Shown here in pieces: positions 35,183 through 43,964 of a DNA stretch of 64,000 nucleotides. Under the pieces are notes generated by a model, which saw only the letters and a list, made by a program, of their open reading frames with translations, ran no database searches and had not been told where the DNA came from. The DNA lies in the NCBI RefSeq assembly GCF_023074185.1, contig NZ_JADPKY010000018.1, positions 27,450-91,449 of the forward strand, in the 5' to 3' direction. The stretch is from Bradyrhizobium sp. 132. GTDB taxonomy: Bacteria > Pseudomonadota > Alphaproteobacteria > Rhizobiales > Xanthobacteraceae. A program made the translations under genes and the position numbers. Positions within the stretch are counted from its first letter, which is position 1. Every line of letters begins with the position of its first letter.

Positions 35183-36613
35183 ATGACCCCCAATCGACGC
35201 GCGCTGCTGCATGCAGGTGTCAGCGCCACCGCGACGCTAGCTTCCCTCGCTCTTGCCGGCCAGTCGCGCGGCCCGGCCGATGGACCATTTGCCAGTGCCG
35301 CATCGAACTGCAACCCGGAAACTTGCGCGGCCGCGGGTGAGGATTTCGGTCACATCATCCACAAGCAGCCGCGTGCCGTGTTCAGGCCGACGACGATTCC
35401 CGGGATTGCGGGGATTCTGCGATGGGCCGCGGAGCAAGGGCTGACGGTTGCCGCGCGCGGGCAGGGCCATAGCATCTATGGTCGTGTCATGACGGAAGGC
35501 GGCATTGTGATCGACCTCGGCGCGCTGGCCACCATCCATCGGATCGAGCCGGACCGTGTCGTGGTCGATGCAGGTGCGACCTGGCACGCGGTGCTGGAAG
35601 CGACCTTGGCCAAAGGGCTGGTTCCGCCGGTCCTGACCAACTACCTCGGCCTGTCCGTGGGCGGCACCCTCGCCATCGGCGGAATCGGCGGATCGTCGTC
35701 GCGACATGGCCTGCTGACGGACCAGGCTATCGAGCTCGATGTGGTGACGGGCGAGGGCCGGCAATTGACCTGCTCGCCAACGTCCAACGCCGAGCTCTAT
35801 GATGCCATTCGGGCCGGGCTTGCCCAATGCGCGATCATCACGAGGGCGACGCTTCGGCTGGTGCGTGCGCCCGAACGGGTCCGACGCTTCCAACTCTCTT
35901 ACCCCGATCTCCCCTCGCTGACGGCCGATCAGCGCCGTGTCCTGGCGGAGGCGCGCTTCGATCAGCTGCAGGGAGCCGTCGTGCCAGAGGCGGCCGGTGG
36001 CTGGCGATACCTGCTGGAAGCAGGCGTGTTCCATGACGGCGATTCTCATCCCGACGACGAGGCGCTGCTTGCAGGTCTGTCGGATCGCCGCGGGAGCGCC
36101 GTCGTCACCGACTTTGCCTTCCGCGACGACGCCAATGCGTTTGCAAAGCTGGAAGCGCTTCTGAGGGCGAACGGTCAATGGTTCAATCCGCATCCGTGGC
36201 TTCTCGTGTTCCTGCGCGGCAGCAACGCGCTGGAGATCGCGAGCGAGGTCGTTGCCGGGACGAAGAGTGAGGACATCGGCCCGTTCGGACGGATCACCTG
36301 CTATCCCATGATCACGGATGAATGCCGCACGCCACTGGTCCGGTTGCCCGACGAGCGGATCGTGTTCGTGTTCAATCTGATCCGTATCCCGGAATCGGCA
36401 GACAAGACGAATGCCGAACGGCTGGTCGCGCAGAACCGCGAGCTGTACGACCGTATTCGCGGCGCCGGCGGCGTGTTGTACCCGGCGAGCGCGTTTCCCA
36501 TGTCGTCCCAGGATTGGGCCGATCATTTCGGGGTGCAGTGGCCGTTGCTGCGCGATGCCAGGCGTCGCCACGATCCAGGCAACCACCTCACGCCCGGCTA
36601 CAATCTGCTCTAG
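35183..36613 (+). CDS. Exported FAD oxidase, cytokinin dehydrogenase-like
   Basis: A 476-residue flavoprotein with a Tat-type leader (NRRALLHAGVSATATLASLALAG). The FAD-binding PCMH domain has the attachment motif RGQGHSIYG, with His96 as the covalent-FAD candidate. Several stretches closely parallel plant cytokinin oxidase/dehydrogenase: SVGGTLAIGGIGGSSSRHG, IELDVVTGEG, AGLAQCAIITRA and, in the C-terminal domain, PHPWLLVFL, ending DPGNHLTPGYNLL. CKX enzymes oxidatively remove the side chain of cytokinins. ATG 35183 starts the leader. A periplasmic cytokinin-degrading enzyme would be relevant to a plant-associated bacterium. The substrate is inferred. Confidence 0.8.
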   Translation: MTPNRRALLHAGVSATATLASLALAGQSRGPADGPFASAASNCNPETCAAAGEDFGHIIHKQPRAVFRPTTIPGIAGILRWAAEQGLTVAARGQGHSIYGRVMTEGGIVIDLGALATIHRIEPDRVVVDAGATWHAVLEATLAKGLVPPVLTNYLGLSVGGTLAIGGIGGSSSRHGLLTDQAIELDVVTGEGRQLTCSPTSNAELYDAIRAGLAQCAIITRATLRLVRAPERVRRFQLSYPDLPSLTADQRRVLAEARFDQLQGAVVPEAAGGWRYLLEAGVFHDGDSHPDDEALLAGLSDRRGSAVVTDFAFRDDANAFAKLEALLRANGQWFNPHPWLLVFLRGSNALEIASEVVAGTKSEDIGPFGRITCYPMITDECRTPLVRLPDERIVFVFNLIRIPESADKTNAERLVAQNRELYDRIRGAGGVLYPASAFPMSSQDWADHFGVQWPLLRDARRRHDPGNHLTPGYNLL

Positions 36614-36656
36614 CGGGAACGGATCCCGGCGGCCGCATTCGCATGGCGTCGCGAAT

Positions 36657-37211
36657 TCAGGAGAAATCGCTCCAGCTCAGATGTCGCGAATCGAGGTCGC
36701 CGACTGAAACTGTGCCGCGGATTTCGTGCGGTACGTGGAAACTGCTGCGGAGATACACGAGCGCTGCGGCTGCGTCGGAATGCGACACGTAGCGCACTTC
36801 GCCGACGAAGATCGAGTGCGTCTTCGTTTCAAATTCCTGCGCCAGTACGCAGTCGAATGCGGCGACCGCATCGCTCAGCACCGGCGCGCCGGTCTCGCCG
36901 CGCTTCCATTGGCCGAACGCAAAACGGTCGTCGCCGTTGATGCCCTTCTGGCCGCTGAAGGTGAGCGCCAGCAGTGCATGGTCCTCGTGCAGGAAATTGA
37001 TCGCGAAGGCGCCTTCCTCGCGGATGCGGGCATGCGCGCTGGCGTTGCGGTTGACGCAGACGATTAGCGACGGCGGTGAGTCCGATAGCGAGCAGGCCGA
37101 GGTCACCGTCAACCCCGTGCGCTTGCCGTGCTCGGCGCCGACCGTCACCAGCGCGACGGCGCCGGCGCATTGGCGCATCGCCTGCTTGAAATCCTTTGCG
37201 TCCACGCTCAA
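36657..37211 (-). CDS. Flavin reductase (reductase component of a two-component monooxygenase)
   Basis: A 184-residue flavin reductase-like protein (HpaC/DszD type) that supplies reduced FMN or FAD. Motifs include FKQAMRQCAGAVALVT, GLTVTSACSLSDSPPSLIVCVN, GAFAINFL and a C-terminal HIFVGEVRYV-like strand (HSIFVGEVRYV). The start is uncertain: TTG 37211 has GGAG at the right distance, while an ATG at 37262 gives an arginine-rich extension without support. It follows the luciferase-like monooxygenase on the same strand, 55 bases apart, so the two form an oxygenase/reductase pair. Confidence 0.88.
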   Translation of the reverse strand: MSVDAKDFKQAMRQCAGAVALVTVGAEHGKRTGLTVTSACSLSDSPPSLIVCVNRNASAHARIREEGAFAINFLHEDHALLALTFSGQKGINGDDRFAFGQWKRGETGAPVLSDAVAAFDCVLAQEFETKTHSIFVGEVRYVSHSDAAAALVYLRSSFHVPHEIRGTVSVGDLDSRHLSWSDFS

Positions 37212-37266
37212 GCGATAATCTCCAGAAAGAACGGGTGCGGCACGATGGCGCCGCACCCGCATCGGG

Positions 37267-38364
37267 TCAAGCCGCCTTCATCGCGGAGCCGAGATGCTTC
37301 AGGCGCGGCATCACCTCGTTCCTCAGCAACGACAGCGAGTGATGCCAGGCTTCAGCCTTGTGCTTGTAGTCGAAGCCGAACACCAGCAGCACGCCGAAGC
37401 CGCCGACTTCGTCGTAGATCTTCTCGATCTTCTCGGCGACGGTCGCGGGCGAACCGACGATCCAGTTCCGCTTGGCGCAATATTCGACGGTGACGTCGCT
37501 ATCGGGCACGTCGGGCGCGTGCTTCAGATAGTCCTTGAAGCCGAAATGGCCGAGCAGCGGCAGGAAGTACTCGCCCATCATCCGGCCCATCATGTCGCCG
37601 GTCGAGAGCTTCCAGGCCTCCTCGTCGGTGTCGGCGACGAACACCTCGCGAACCAGCCGCCAATCCGCGCGGTTCGGCTTGCGTCCGGTCTTGGCGGCAC
37701 CTGCTACGACCGAATCCCAATGGCTGCCGACATAGGCCGGGTTGAGGTTGAGGCTCATCGGGATGAAGCCGCGCTCGCCGGCGAGCTTCAGCGTGTCCGA
37801 GTTCTTCGAGAGCCCGGCGACGCCGATCGGCGGATGCGGTGTCTGCAACGGCTTGATGTGAGGCTTGAGGAAGTCGAACATCGTGTCCGGCTTGGTCACC
37901 GTCCAGAATTTACCCTTGTAGGTCCAGGGCGCGGGATCGCTCCACATCTTCAGAATGATCTCCAGCGCCTCGCGGGTCATGTCGCGGTTCTGCCCGCTCA
38001 TGCCGTCGACGTTGAACATCGCCCAGTCGCTCGGCAGGCCGCTGGCCGCGACCCCGAAATTGAGCCGGCCCTCGGAGAGATGATCGAGCATCGCGACGCG
38101 GTTGGCGAGCTCGGCCGGGTGGTGATAGGGCAGCAGGAAGCCGCCCGGTCCGATGCGCAGGCGCTTGGTCTGCATCAGCGCCTGTGCGATCAGCAGATCG
38201 GGCGTGGGATTGGGCTCCCAGGGCGCGGTGTGGTGCTCGCCGACCCAGGCCTCCTGATAGCCGAGCTCGTCGAGCCAGCGCATGACTTGCAGGTCCCAGT
38301 CGTTCCCTTCCTTCAGGCCGCACTCCGGCGGGTGCGAAGGCATCGTGAAATAGCCGATCTCCAT
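37267..38364 (-). CDS. LLM-class flavin-dependent monooxygenase
   Basis: A roughly 365-residue bacterial luciferase-like monooxygenase (TIM barrel) using reduced flavin from the downstream reductase. Motifs include MEIGYFTMPSHPP, EAWVGEHHTAPWEPNPTPD, LRIGPGGFLLPYHHP, HLSEGRLNFGVAAS and GSPATVAEKI. ATG 38364 is preferred because AGGA lies five bases before it; an ATG 12 bases upstream lacks a site. The family includes limonene, alkanal and alkanesulfonate oxygenases; the substrate is not predictable. The upstream gap contains a 15-base direct repeat. Confidence 0.9.
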   Translation of the reverse strand: MEIGYFTMPSHPPECGLKEGNDWDLQVMRWLDELGYQEAWVGEHHTAPWEPNPTPDLLIAQALMQTKRLRIGPGGFLLPYHHPAELANRVAMLDHLSEGRLNFGVAASGLPSDWAMFNVDGMSGQNRDMTREALEIILKMWSDPAPWTYKGKFWTVTKPDTMFDFLKPHIKPLQTPHPPIGVAGLSKNSDTLKLAGERGFIPMSLNLNPAYVGSHWDSVVAGAAKTGRKPNRADWRLVREVFVADTDEEAWKLSTGDMMGRMMGEYFLPLLGHFGFKDYLKHAPDVPDSDVTVEYCAKRNWIVGSPATVAEKIEKIYDEVGGFGVLLVFGFDYKHKAEAWHHSLSLLRNEVMPRLKHLGSAMKAA

Positions 38365-38430
38365 GGGGTTCCTCATCTGATGTTGACGCGTCTTGTTGCG
38401 CGGTTCACGGACGTGAGCGGGGACACTTTA

Positions 38431-38467
38431 GCAAGCGGTGTGCCACCTCTTCGCAAGCGGTGTGCCA
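38431..38467. repeat. 15-bp direct repeat, 22-bp period
   Basis: GCAAGCGGTGTGCCA occurs at 38431-38445 and again at 38453-38467, two helical turns apart, in the divergent region between the flavin monooxygenase and dgoK genes. The arrangement fits a tandem binding site for a regulator of either operon. Confidence 0.7.
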
Positions 38468-38592
38468 GCGCGAGCGGCACCTCAGACCTGCGAGAAAACG
38501 CTGGTTTGCAGCCGCAATAGCCGATATCCCGGGGCAGATTTGCGAGGCCTCGTCTCATTGTCGCGAGACGGCGTCTTGGCGGTGAGACGAGG

Positions 38593-39519
38593 ATGCGAAT
38601 TGAGATGACCGAACCTGCCTATGTCGCGGTGGACTGGGGCACCAGCAGCTTCCGGCTCTGGTTGATCGACCGCGCCGGCAAGGTGCTGACCGAGCGCCGC
38701 AGCGACGAGGGCATGCTGGCGGCGGCGAAGGCCGGCTTCGCTGCCGTGCTGCAATCGCATCTTGCGGCGGTCGAGGCCCCGGATCATCTGCCGGTTCTCG
38801 TCTGCGGCATGGCCGGCGCGCGTACCGGCTGGGTCGAGGCCGGTTATGTCGACACGCCGGCGCTACTCTCTGCCGTTCTGAAGCAGGCTGCGCGGGTGCC
38901 GGGCGAGACGCGCGATATCCGTATCCTGCCGGGCATCGCGCAGCGCGATACAAAAGCGCCGGACGTGATGCGAGGCGAGGAGACGCAACTGCTCGGTGCG
39001 CTCGGTCTCGATACCGCCGGCGAGGCGCTGGTCTGCATGCCCGGTACGCATTCGAAATGGGTGCGGGTGAAGGACGGAACGGTCGCGCATTTCTCCACCT
39101 TCATGACCGGCGAGCTGTTCAGCGTCGTGTCGCGCGAAACGATTTTATCGCTCGCGGTCGCAGGAGCCGATGACGCCGAAGATGTCGCGAGCTTCAAGGC
39201 GGCGGTGAAGGCCGCGTACGAAGCTCCGGCCTTCGCGGCCAATCTTCTGTTCACCGCGCGGTCGCGTCAGCTCCTGTTCGAGGGCACACCGGCCGCGGCG
39301 CGCGAAACGGTGTCGGGCACGTTGATTGGTGTCGAGCTGGCAGCAGGGCTCTCCGGCGTGGTGCCGAAAGCAGGCATCACGCTGATTGCCTCGGGGCGGC
39401 TCGCGATGCTGTATAGGCTGGCTTTCGAGGCGCTGTCAGTGACAGCCATGCCGATCGATGCGGATGAAGCCGTTCGCCGCGGTTTGTCGATGGCCGCTGC
39501 CGCGATCTGGGCGAAATGA
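38593..39519 (+). CDS. dgoK: 2-dehydro-3-deoxygalactonokinase
   Basis: A 308-residue sugar kinase of the DgoK family (also called the KDGal kinase), which phosphorylates 2-keto-3-deoxygalactonate. It has VAVDWGTSSFRLWLIDRAG at the N-terminus, VCGMAGARTGW, a long middle segment with MRGEETQLLG and CMPGTHSKWV, and FMTGELF. ATG 38605 is an alternative start. The aldolase gene follows 13 bases after the stop, making the last two steps of the De Ley-Doudoroff galactonate pathway. Confidence 0.93.
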   Translation: MRIEMTEPAYVAVDWGTSSFRLWLIDRAGKVLTERRSDEGMLAAAKAGFAAVLQSHLAAVEAPDHLPVLVCGMAGARTGWVEAGYVDTPALLSAVLKQAARVPGETRDIRILPGIAQRDTKAPDVMRGEETQLLGALGLDTAGEALVCMPGTHSKWVRVKDGTVAHFSTFMTGELFSVVSRETILSLAVAGADDAEDVASFKAAVKAAYEAPAFAANLLFTARSRQLLFEGTPAAARETVSGTLIGVELAAGLSGVVPKAGITLIASGRLAMLYRLAFEALSVTAMPIDADEAVRRGLSMAAAAIWAK

Positions 39520-39532
39520 GAGGACTATTGAG

Positions 39533-40165
39533 ATGAGCGTTCCCTTTCCGGCGATGAAGCGACCACTTGTCGCGATCCTGCGCGGCGTGAAGCTTGAGGA
39601 GATCCAGGCCATCGTCGGCGTGCTGATCGAAGCCGGCATGACCGCAATCGAGATCCCCCTGAACTCGCCGGATCCGTTCCGTTCGATCGCCACGGCCGTG
39701 AAGCAAGCGCCCGCCGGCGTGCTGATCGGCGCCGGCACCGTGCTGACGACGGCAGATGTCGATCGTCTCAACGACGTCGGCGGCAAGCTGATGGTCTCGC
39801 CGAACGTCGACACCCAGGTGCTGGCACGCGCGCATCAGTACGGCATGATCACGATGCCCGGCGTGTTCTCGCCGACCGAAGCTCTGCTCGCAGCGCGATC
39901 GGGGGCATCGGGCCTAAAATTCTTTCCAGCCAGCGTGCTCGGTGCGTCCGGCATTGCCGCGATTCGCGCCGTGCTTCCGGCCGGCGTGACGATCGCCGCC
40001 GTCGGCGGCGTGTCCGATCAGAATTTTGCTGAGTACATCAAGGGTGGCGTGACGGCGTTCGGGCTGGGCTCCAGCCTCTACAAGCCCGGCATGACGGCAA
40101 CGGACGTTGCCGCTCGCGCAAAATTGACGATCACGGCCTACGATCGGGCGATTGCGAAAGACTGA
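39533..40165 (+). CDS. dgoA: 2-dehydro-3-deoxy-6-phosphogalactonate aldolase
   Basis: A 210-residue class I aldolase of the KDPG/KDPGal family. It splits KDPGal to pyruvate and glyceraldehyde 3-phosphate. Arg17 (ILRG), Glu40 (IEIPLN) and the Schiff-base Lys129 (GLKFFPAS) are in place. It starts soon after dgoK. No galactonate dehydratase or transporter is in the neighbourhood, so the pathway is presumably completed elsewhere. Confidence 0.93.
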   Translation: MSVPFPAMKRPLVAILRGVKLEEIQAIVGVLIEAGMTAIEIPLNSPDPFRSIATAVKQAPAGVLIGAGTVLTTADVDRLNDVGGKLMVSPNVDTQVLARAHQYGMITMPGVFSPTEALLAARSGASGLKFFPASVLGASGIAAIRAVLPAGVTIAAVGGVSDQNFAEYIKGGVTAFGLGSSLYKPGMTATDVAARAKLTITAYDRAIAKD

Positions 40166-40245
40166 GCCCGCAATAAACAAGCCGTGATGCCGTCACGGTC
40201 GCGCGTTATCCTATCTTGCTACACCAGCGAGATCAGGAGACCGAC

Positions 40246-41982
40246 ATGGCGATCAACAATGTAGCCGATCTGTTCGTGGCAACGCTCGAACAGGCCGGCG
40301 TCAAGCGCATCTACGGCATCGTCGGCGACAGCCTGAACGCGCTGACCGAAGCGTTGCGGCGGCGCGGTACGATCGAATGGATTCACGTCCGGCACGAGGA
40401 GGTCGCGGCCTTCGCCGCTGCCGGGGAAGCGGAGATGACGGGCAGCCTTGCGGTGTGCGCGGGCTCGTGTGGCCCAGGCAATCTGCATCTGATCAACGGC
40501 CTGTTCGACGCCCATCGCAGCCGCGTTCCCGTGCTGGCGATCGCTGCGCAAATCCCGACCGCCGAGATCGGCGGCGGCTATTTCCAGGAGACCCATCCGC
40601 AAAACCTGTTCCGCGAGTGCAGCCATTATTGCGAGCTGGTCTCCGATCCGAGTCAGCTACCTTACGTGCTGGAAAACGCCATCCGCGCGGCGGTCGGTAT
40701 GCGCGGCGTTGCCGTCATCGCCATGCCCGGCGATGTCGCCTTCCGTAGCCCACCCAAGCGCGCGCTGTCGACGGCGCGTGGCCTTACGCTGTCGGCGCCA
40801 AAGGTGGTGCCGCACGCTGATGAACTGAAGGCGCTCGCGGACCTCCTCGACGGCGCCGAGCGCGTCACCTTGTTCTGCGGCCGCGGCTGCGCCGGCGCGC
40901 ATGCGCCGTTGATGCAGCTTGCGGAGGTCTTGAAGAGCCCGATCGTGCATGCGCTTGGCGGCAAGGAGCATGTCGAATACGACAATCCCTACGACGTCGG
41001 CATGACCGGCTTCATCGGCTTCTCCTCGGGCTACGCCGCCATGCACGCCTGCGACGCGCTGGTGATGCTCGGCACTGATTTTCCCTACAAGCAATTCTTC
41101 CCGACTGATTGCCAAGTCGCGCAGATCGACATTCGTCCGGAAAATCTCGGGCGGCGCTGCAAGATCGATCTCGGTCTCGTCGGCGACGTCAAGCTCACCA
41201 TCGAGGCGCTGCTGCCGCTGCTCAAGGCCAAGACGCAGTGCAAGCATCTGGACGATGCGATCGCGCACTACAAGAAGGCGCGCGAAGGTCTGGATTCTCT
41301 CGCCAAGGGCACACCGGGCAGCAAGCCGATCCATCCGCAATATCTCGCAAAGGTCATCAGCGACCATGCGTCTGACGATGCCGTCTTCACCGCCGATGTC
41401 GGCACGCCGACGGTGTGGGCCGCGCGCTATCTCGACATGAACGGCCGCCGCCGGCTGATCGGCTCCTTCGTGCACGGCTCGATGGCCAACGCCATGCCGC
41501 AGGCGATCGGCGCGCAGGCCGCGCAGTCCGGCCGCCAGGTGATCTCGCTCTCGGGCGACGGCGGCTTCACCATGCTGATGGGCGACCTGATCACGCTGAC
41601 GCAGATGAAGCTGCCGGTGAAGGTGGTCATCTTCAACAACGGCGTGCTCGGTTTTGTCGCGCTGGAGATGAAAGCGGCCGGCTTCGTCGACACCAATGTC
41701 GATCTGGAAAACCCCGACTTCGCGGCGATGGCGCGCGCGATGGGTATCTTCGCGAGGCGCGTCGAGGATCCCGGCGAGCTTCCAGGCGCGGTGAAGGAGA
41801 TGCTGGCTCACAACGGACCGGCGCTGCTCGACGTCGTCACCGCGAAGCAGGAGCTGTCGATGCCGCCGACCATCACGCCCGAGCAGATCAAGGGTTTCAG
41901 CCTTTGGGTGCTGCGCGCCGTGATGAACGGCCGCGGCGATGAGGTGCTCGATCTCGCCAAGACAAATCTGTTACCGCGCTAG
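40246..41982 (+). CDS. Thiamine-diphosphate enzyme, pyruvate dehydrogenase (quinone)/PoxB-like
   Basis: A 578-residue ThDP-dependent enzyme of the pyruvate oxidase type. The N-terminal PYR domain has [17 protein letters not shown] and [18 protein letters not shown] with the catalytic Glu51. The FAD-binding-like middle domain is followed by the PP domain with [19 protein letters not shown] and [14 protein letters not shown]. Length and motifs fit E. coli PoxB, which decarboxylates pyruvate to acetate and passes electrons to ubiquinone. Other keto acids are possible. Its stop overlaps the convergent membrane-protein gene. Confidence 0.88.
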   Translation: MAINNVADLFVATLEQAGVKRIYGIVGDSLNALTEALRRRGTIEWIHVRHEEVAAFAAAGEAEMTGSLAVCAGSCGPGNLHLINGLFDAHRSRVPVLAIAAQIPTAEIGGGYFQETHPQNLFRECSHYCELVSDPSQLPYVLENAIRAAVGMRGVAVIAMPGDVAFRSPPKRALSTARGLTLSAPKVVPHADELKALADLLDGAERVTLFCGRGCAGAHAPLMQLAEVLKSPIVHALGGKEHVEYDNPYDVGMTGFIGFSSGYAAMHACDALVMLGTDFPYKQFFPTDCQVAQIDIRPENLGRRCKIDLGLVGDVKLTIEALLPLLKAKTQCKHLDDAIAHYKKAREGLDSLAKGTPGSKPIHPQYLAKVISDHASDDAVFTADVGTPTVWAARYLDMNGRRRLIGSFVHGSMANAMPQAIGAQAAQSGRQVISLSGDGGFTMLMGDLITLTQMKLPVKVVIFNNGVLGFVALEMKAAGFVDTNVDLENPDFAAMARAMGIFARRVEDPGELPGAVKEMLAHNGPALLDVVTAKQELSMPPTITPEQIKGFSLWVLRAVMNGRGDEVLDLAKTNLLPR

Positions 41983-42344
41983 CCCCGTTTGACCGACGGC
42001 ACGGGCAGCCGCTCGTGGCGGCGCTGGAAGCGTTGCCAGTGCAGCACGATGCCGATCAGCAGCGCCGGCACGAAGCCGAGTGCGATCAGGAAATGCGGCA
42101 GCTGCGTCGGCGAGATGAACGCGATGCCGATATCGGAGATCAGCCACAATGCGGCGAACATCACCACGAAATCCAGGCGCGGGCAGCGCAGATAGTAGAA
42201 CACGGCGGTAATGACGACGGCGGGTCCGATGGCGATGCCGATCATCACCGCCGTCAGCTCCTTCGGCGTCAGCGCGTCGAGCACCATCGATGCCAGCAGC
42301 CAGAGCGCGGCGAACATGGCGACGATGTCGAGCGGATGCCGCAA
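41979..42344 (-). CDS. Small four-helix membrane protein
   Basis: A 121-residue hydrophobic protein with four likely membrane segments and two similar halves: [21 protein letters not shown] and [21 protein letters not shown] share MFAALWL. That suggests an internal duplication. The C-terminus is basic ([14 protein letters not shown]). No family recognised. It converges on the PoxB-like gene. Confidence 0.75.
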   Translation of the reverse strand: MRHPLDIVAMFAALWLLASMVLDALTPKELTAVMIGIAIGPAVVITAVFYYLRCPRLDFVVMFAALWLISDIGIAFISPTQLPHFLIALGFVPALLIGIVLHWQRFQRRHERLPVPSVKRG

Positions 42345-42411
42345 CCCAATACCTCTCGCAGAATCGCGCTATCGTTGTGGCCCGGGCCCCGGCCGTCAAG
42401 GGAAAATGCGC

Positions 42412-43320
42412 CTATTCCTCGTCGTTTCCGGGCGTCGGCCGCAGCATGAAATGGCCGAAGGCGGTGGCGATCGGCTTGTCCGCATCGTCCTGCCAGGCGC
42501 GCGCCTCGAAGGCGACGATGCGCCGGCCCTGCTTCACGATCGAAACGTTGGCGAACGTGTCGAGCGCGCGGCCGGAGCGCAGATAGTTGACCGTCAATCC
42601 GATCGGCTTGGGCAATGCGGCCGCGCCGAGCTCGCGCGCCACTCCGAAGATCGCGGTGGTCTCGAGGAAGGCGCCGGTCATGCCGCCATGGATCGCGGGC
42701 AAGATCGGGTTGCCGATGATCTTTGGCGAGAACGGCATCGTCAGTGTGCCGTCGTCATTGACGCGAATGCCGAGACAGCGCGCGAACGGGCTGTTGGCGA
42801 ACGGGCCCGCCGGATCGTCCGGCGCTTCCAGCGACGGGATGCTGAGCGAATCCATCCTGCGATCCGCGAGCATGTTGGTACGGTTGGCGCCGATCATGAA
42901 GCAGGCGGTGGCGGTCGCGACCGGATCGTCCTCGGATTCCTGATAGGCGGTGGAGCGCACGAAGGCGATCGAGCGCGTGGTGCGGTAGCAGATCGAATGC
43001 GCCTTGATGTCGAGGCCCGGCGTTGCCGGCTTCTGGTAGTCGATGCGCAGATCAAGCGTCGCGATGGCGCTCGTGCCGTCGAGCGCGAGCTGCACCGCCA
43101 TGCCGCAGCTCTCGTCCAGCATCGCGGTGACGACGCCGCCATGCAGCACGCCGGTCTCGGTGTCGCCGACGAAGACGGGTCGGTAGGGCAGGCTGGACCA
43201 GGCCTCGCCAGGCGCGAAGCGGTCGAGCTGGAGCCCGCTGATATGGCCGTAATCGGAGCGGCGCCCCCGGATCGCCTCGGCGAGTTCCTCGAAGGGAAGT
43301 GTGGTCGGTGAGCTGGACAT
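42412..43320 (-). CDS. Tandem-hotdog PaaI-type thioesterase
   Basis: A 302-residue protein with two hotdog domains fused in one chain. The first (about 20-150) has GVLHGGVVTAMLDESCGMA, and the second (about 175-295) has PAIHGGMTGAFLETTAIFG. Each carries the HGG motif of PaaI-type acyl-CoA thioesterases. Internal fusion replaces the usual homodimer. The substrate is probably an aromatic or medium-chain acyl-CoA. It lies 67 bases from the small membrane-protein gene on the same strand. Confidence 0.88.
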   Translation of the reverse strand: MSSSPTTLPFEELAEAIRGRRSDYGHISGLQLDRFAPGEAWSSLPYRPVFVGDTETGVLHGGVVTAMLDESCGMAVQLALDGTSAIATLDLRIDYQKPATPGLDIKAHSICYRTTRSIAFVRSTAYQESEDDPVATATACFMIGANRTNMLADRRMDSLSIPSLEAPDDPAGPFANSPFARCLGIRVNDDGTLTMPFSPKIIGNPILPAIHGGMTGAFLETTAIFGVARELGAAALPKPIGLTVNYLRSGRALDTFANVSIVKQGRRIVAFEARAWQDDADKPIATAFGHFMLRPTPGNDEE

Positions 43321-43464
43321 GACGACGTTCTAGACCAGTGTCGGGTGCGGCGCAAAACCCCGAATGCGCGTCCACGGCAGGTGTGCCGGGTTTGGCCTCG
43401 ACAGAGCGGGCCGAAGCAACGATGGTGGGCGCTTCGTCCTATCGACTAGCCGTAAGGAGTGCCC

Positions 43465-43782
43465 ATGGCCGATCCCGAAACGCCCGCCACCAGCCAGGGG
43501 CCCGTCATCATTTCGACCTCGAGCTCGGAGCGGGCGCCGATCATCTATTTCGACGGCGCATCCTGCTTCGGCCACCACAACGGCGCCATCCAGATCGAGC
43601 TAGCGGCGAACCTGTTGATGCCGGTCGGCGCCGCCGTCAGGGTTGACGTCGTTCAGACCGCGCATCTGCGCTGCAGCGTGGCCGCCGCGCTGGCGCTGCG
43701 CGAAGCGCTCGAAAAGGCGCTGGCGATGTATCAGCAGGGCCAGCAGCAGCCGGCCGAGGAGATCCCGACGGTGAAGAATTGA
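43465..43782 (+). CDS. Small conserved-looking hypothetical protein
   Basis: A 105-residue protein. ATG 43465 has AAGGAG five bases upstream. The sequence APIIYFDGASCFGHHNGAIQIELAANLL, then ALREALEKALAMYQQ, suggests a small beta domain followed by one helix, resembling DUF3467-type proteins. Function unknown. No signal peptide. Confidence 0.72.
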   Translation: MADPETPATSQGPVIISTSSSERAPIIYFDGASCFGHHNGAIQIELAANLLMPVGAAVRVDVVQTAHLRCSVAAALALREALEKALAMYQQGQQQPAEEIPTVKN

Positions 43783-43964
43783 ACGGCAATTGACTCGACG
43801 CACTGTTTGCGTCACCTTTCACGCAGGTTGATACGACCTGCCGGTTGCCCCCTCCGTGGAATGGTGAACGTATCGAGCCCTTGATCGGCCCCCTTTGCCC
43901 GAGCGACCGGGTCAGCAACGCAACCAACTGACACTCCTGGATCGCTCATGCAGAGGACGAACCG

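Noticed and set aside
43797..43813. GACGCA/TGCGTC hairpin after the small hypothetical gene as a terminator
   Set aside because: Only a 6-bp stem with a poor T-tract (ACCTTTC); too weak to call.
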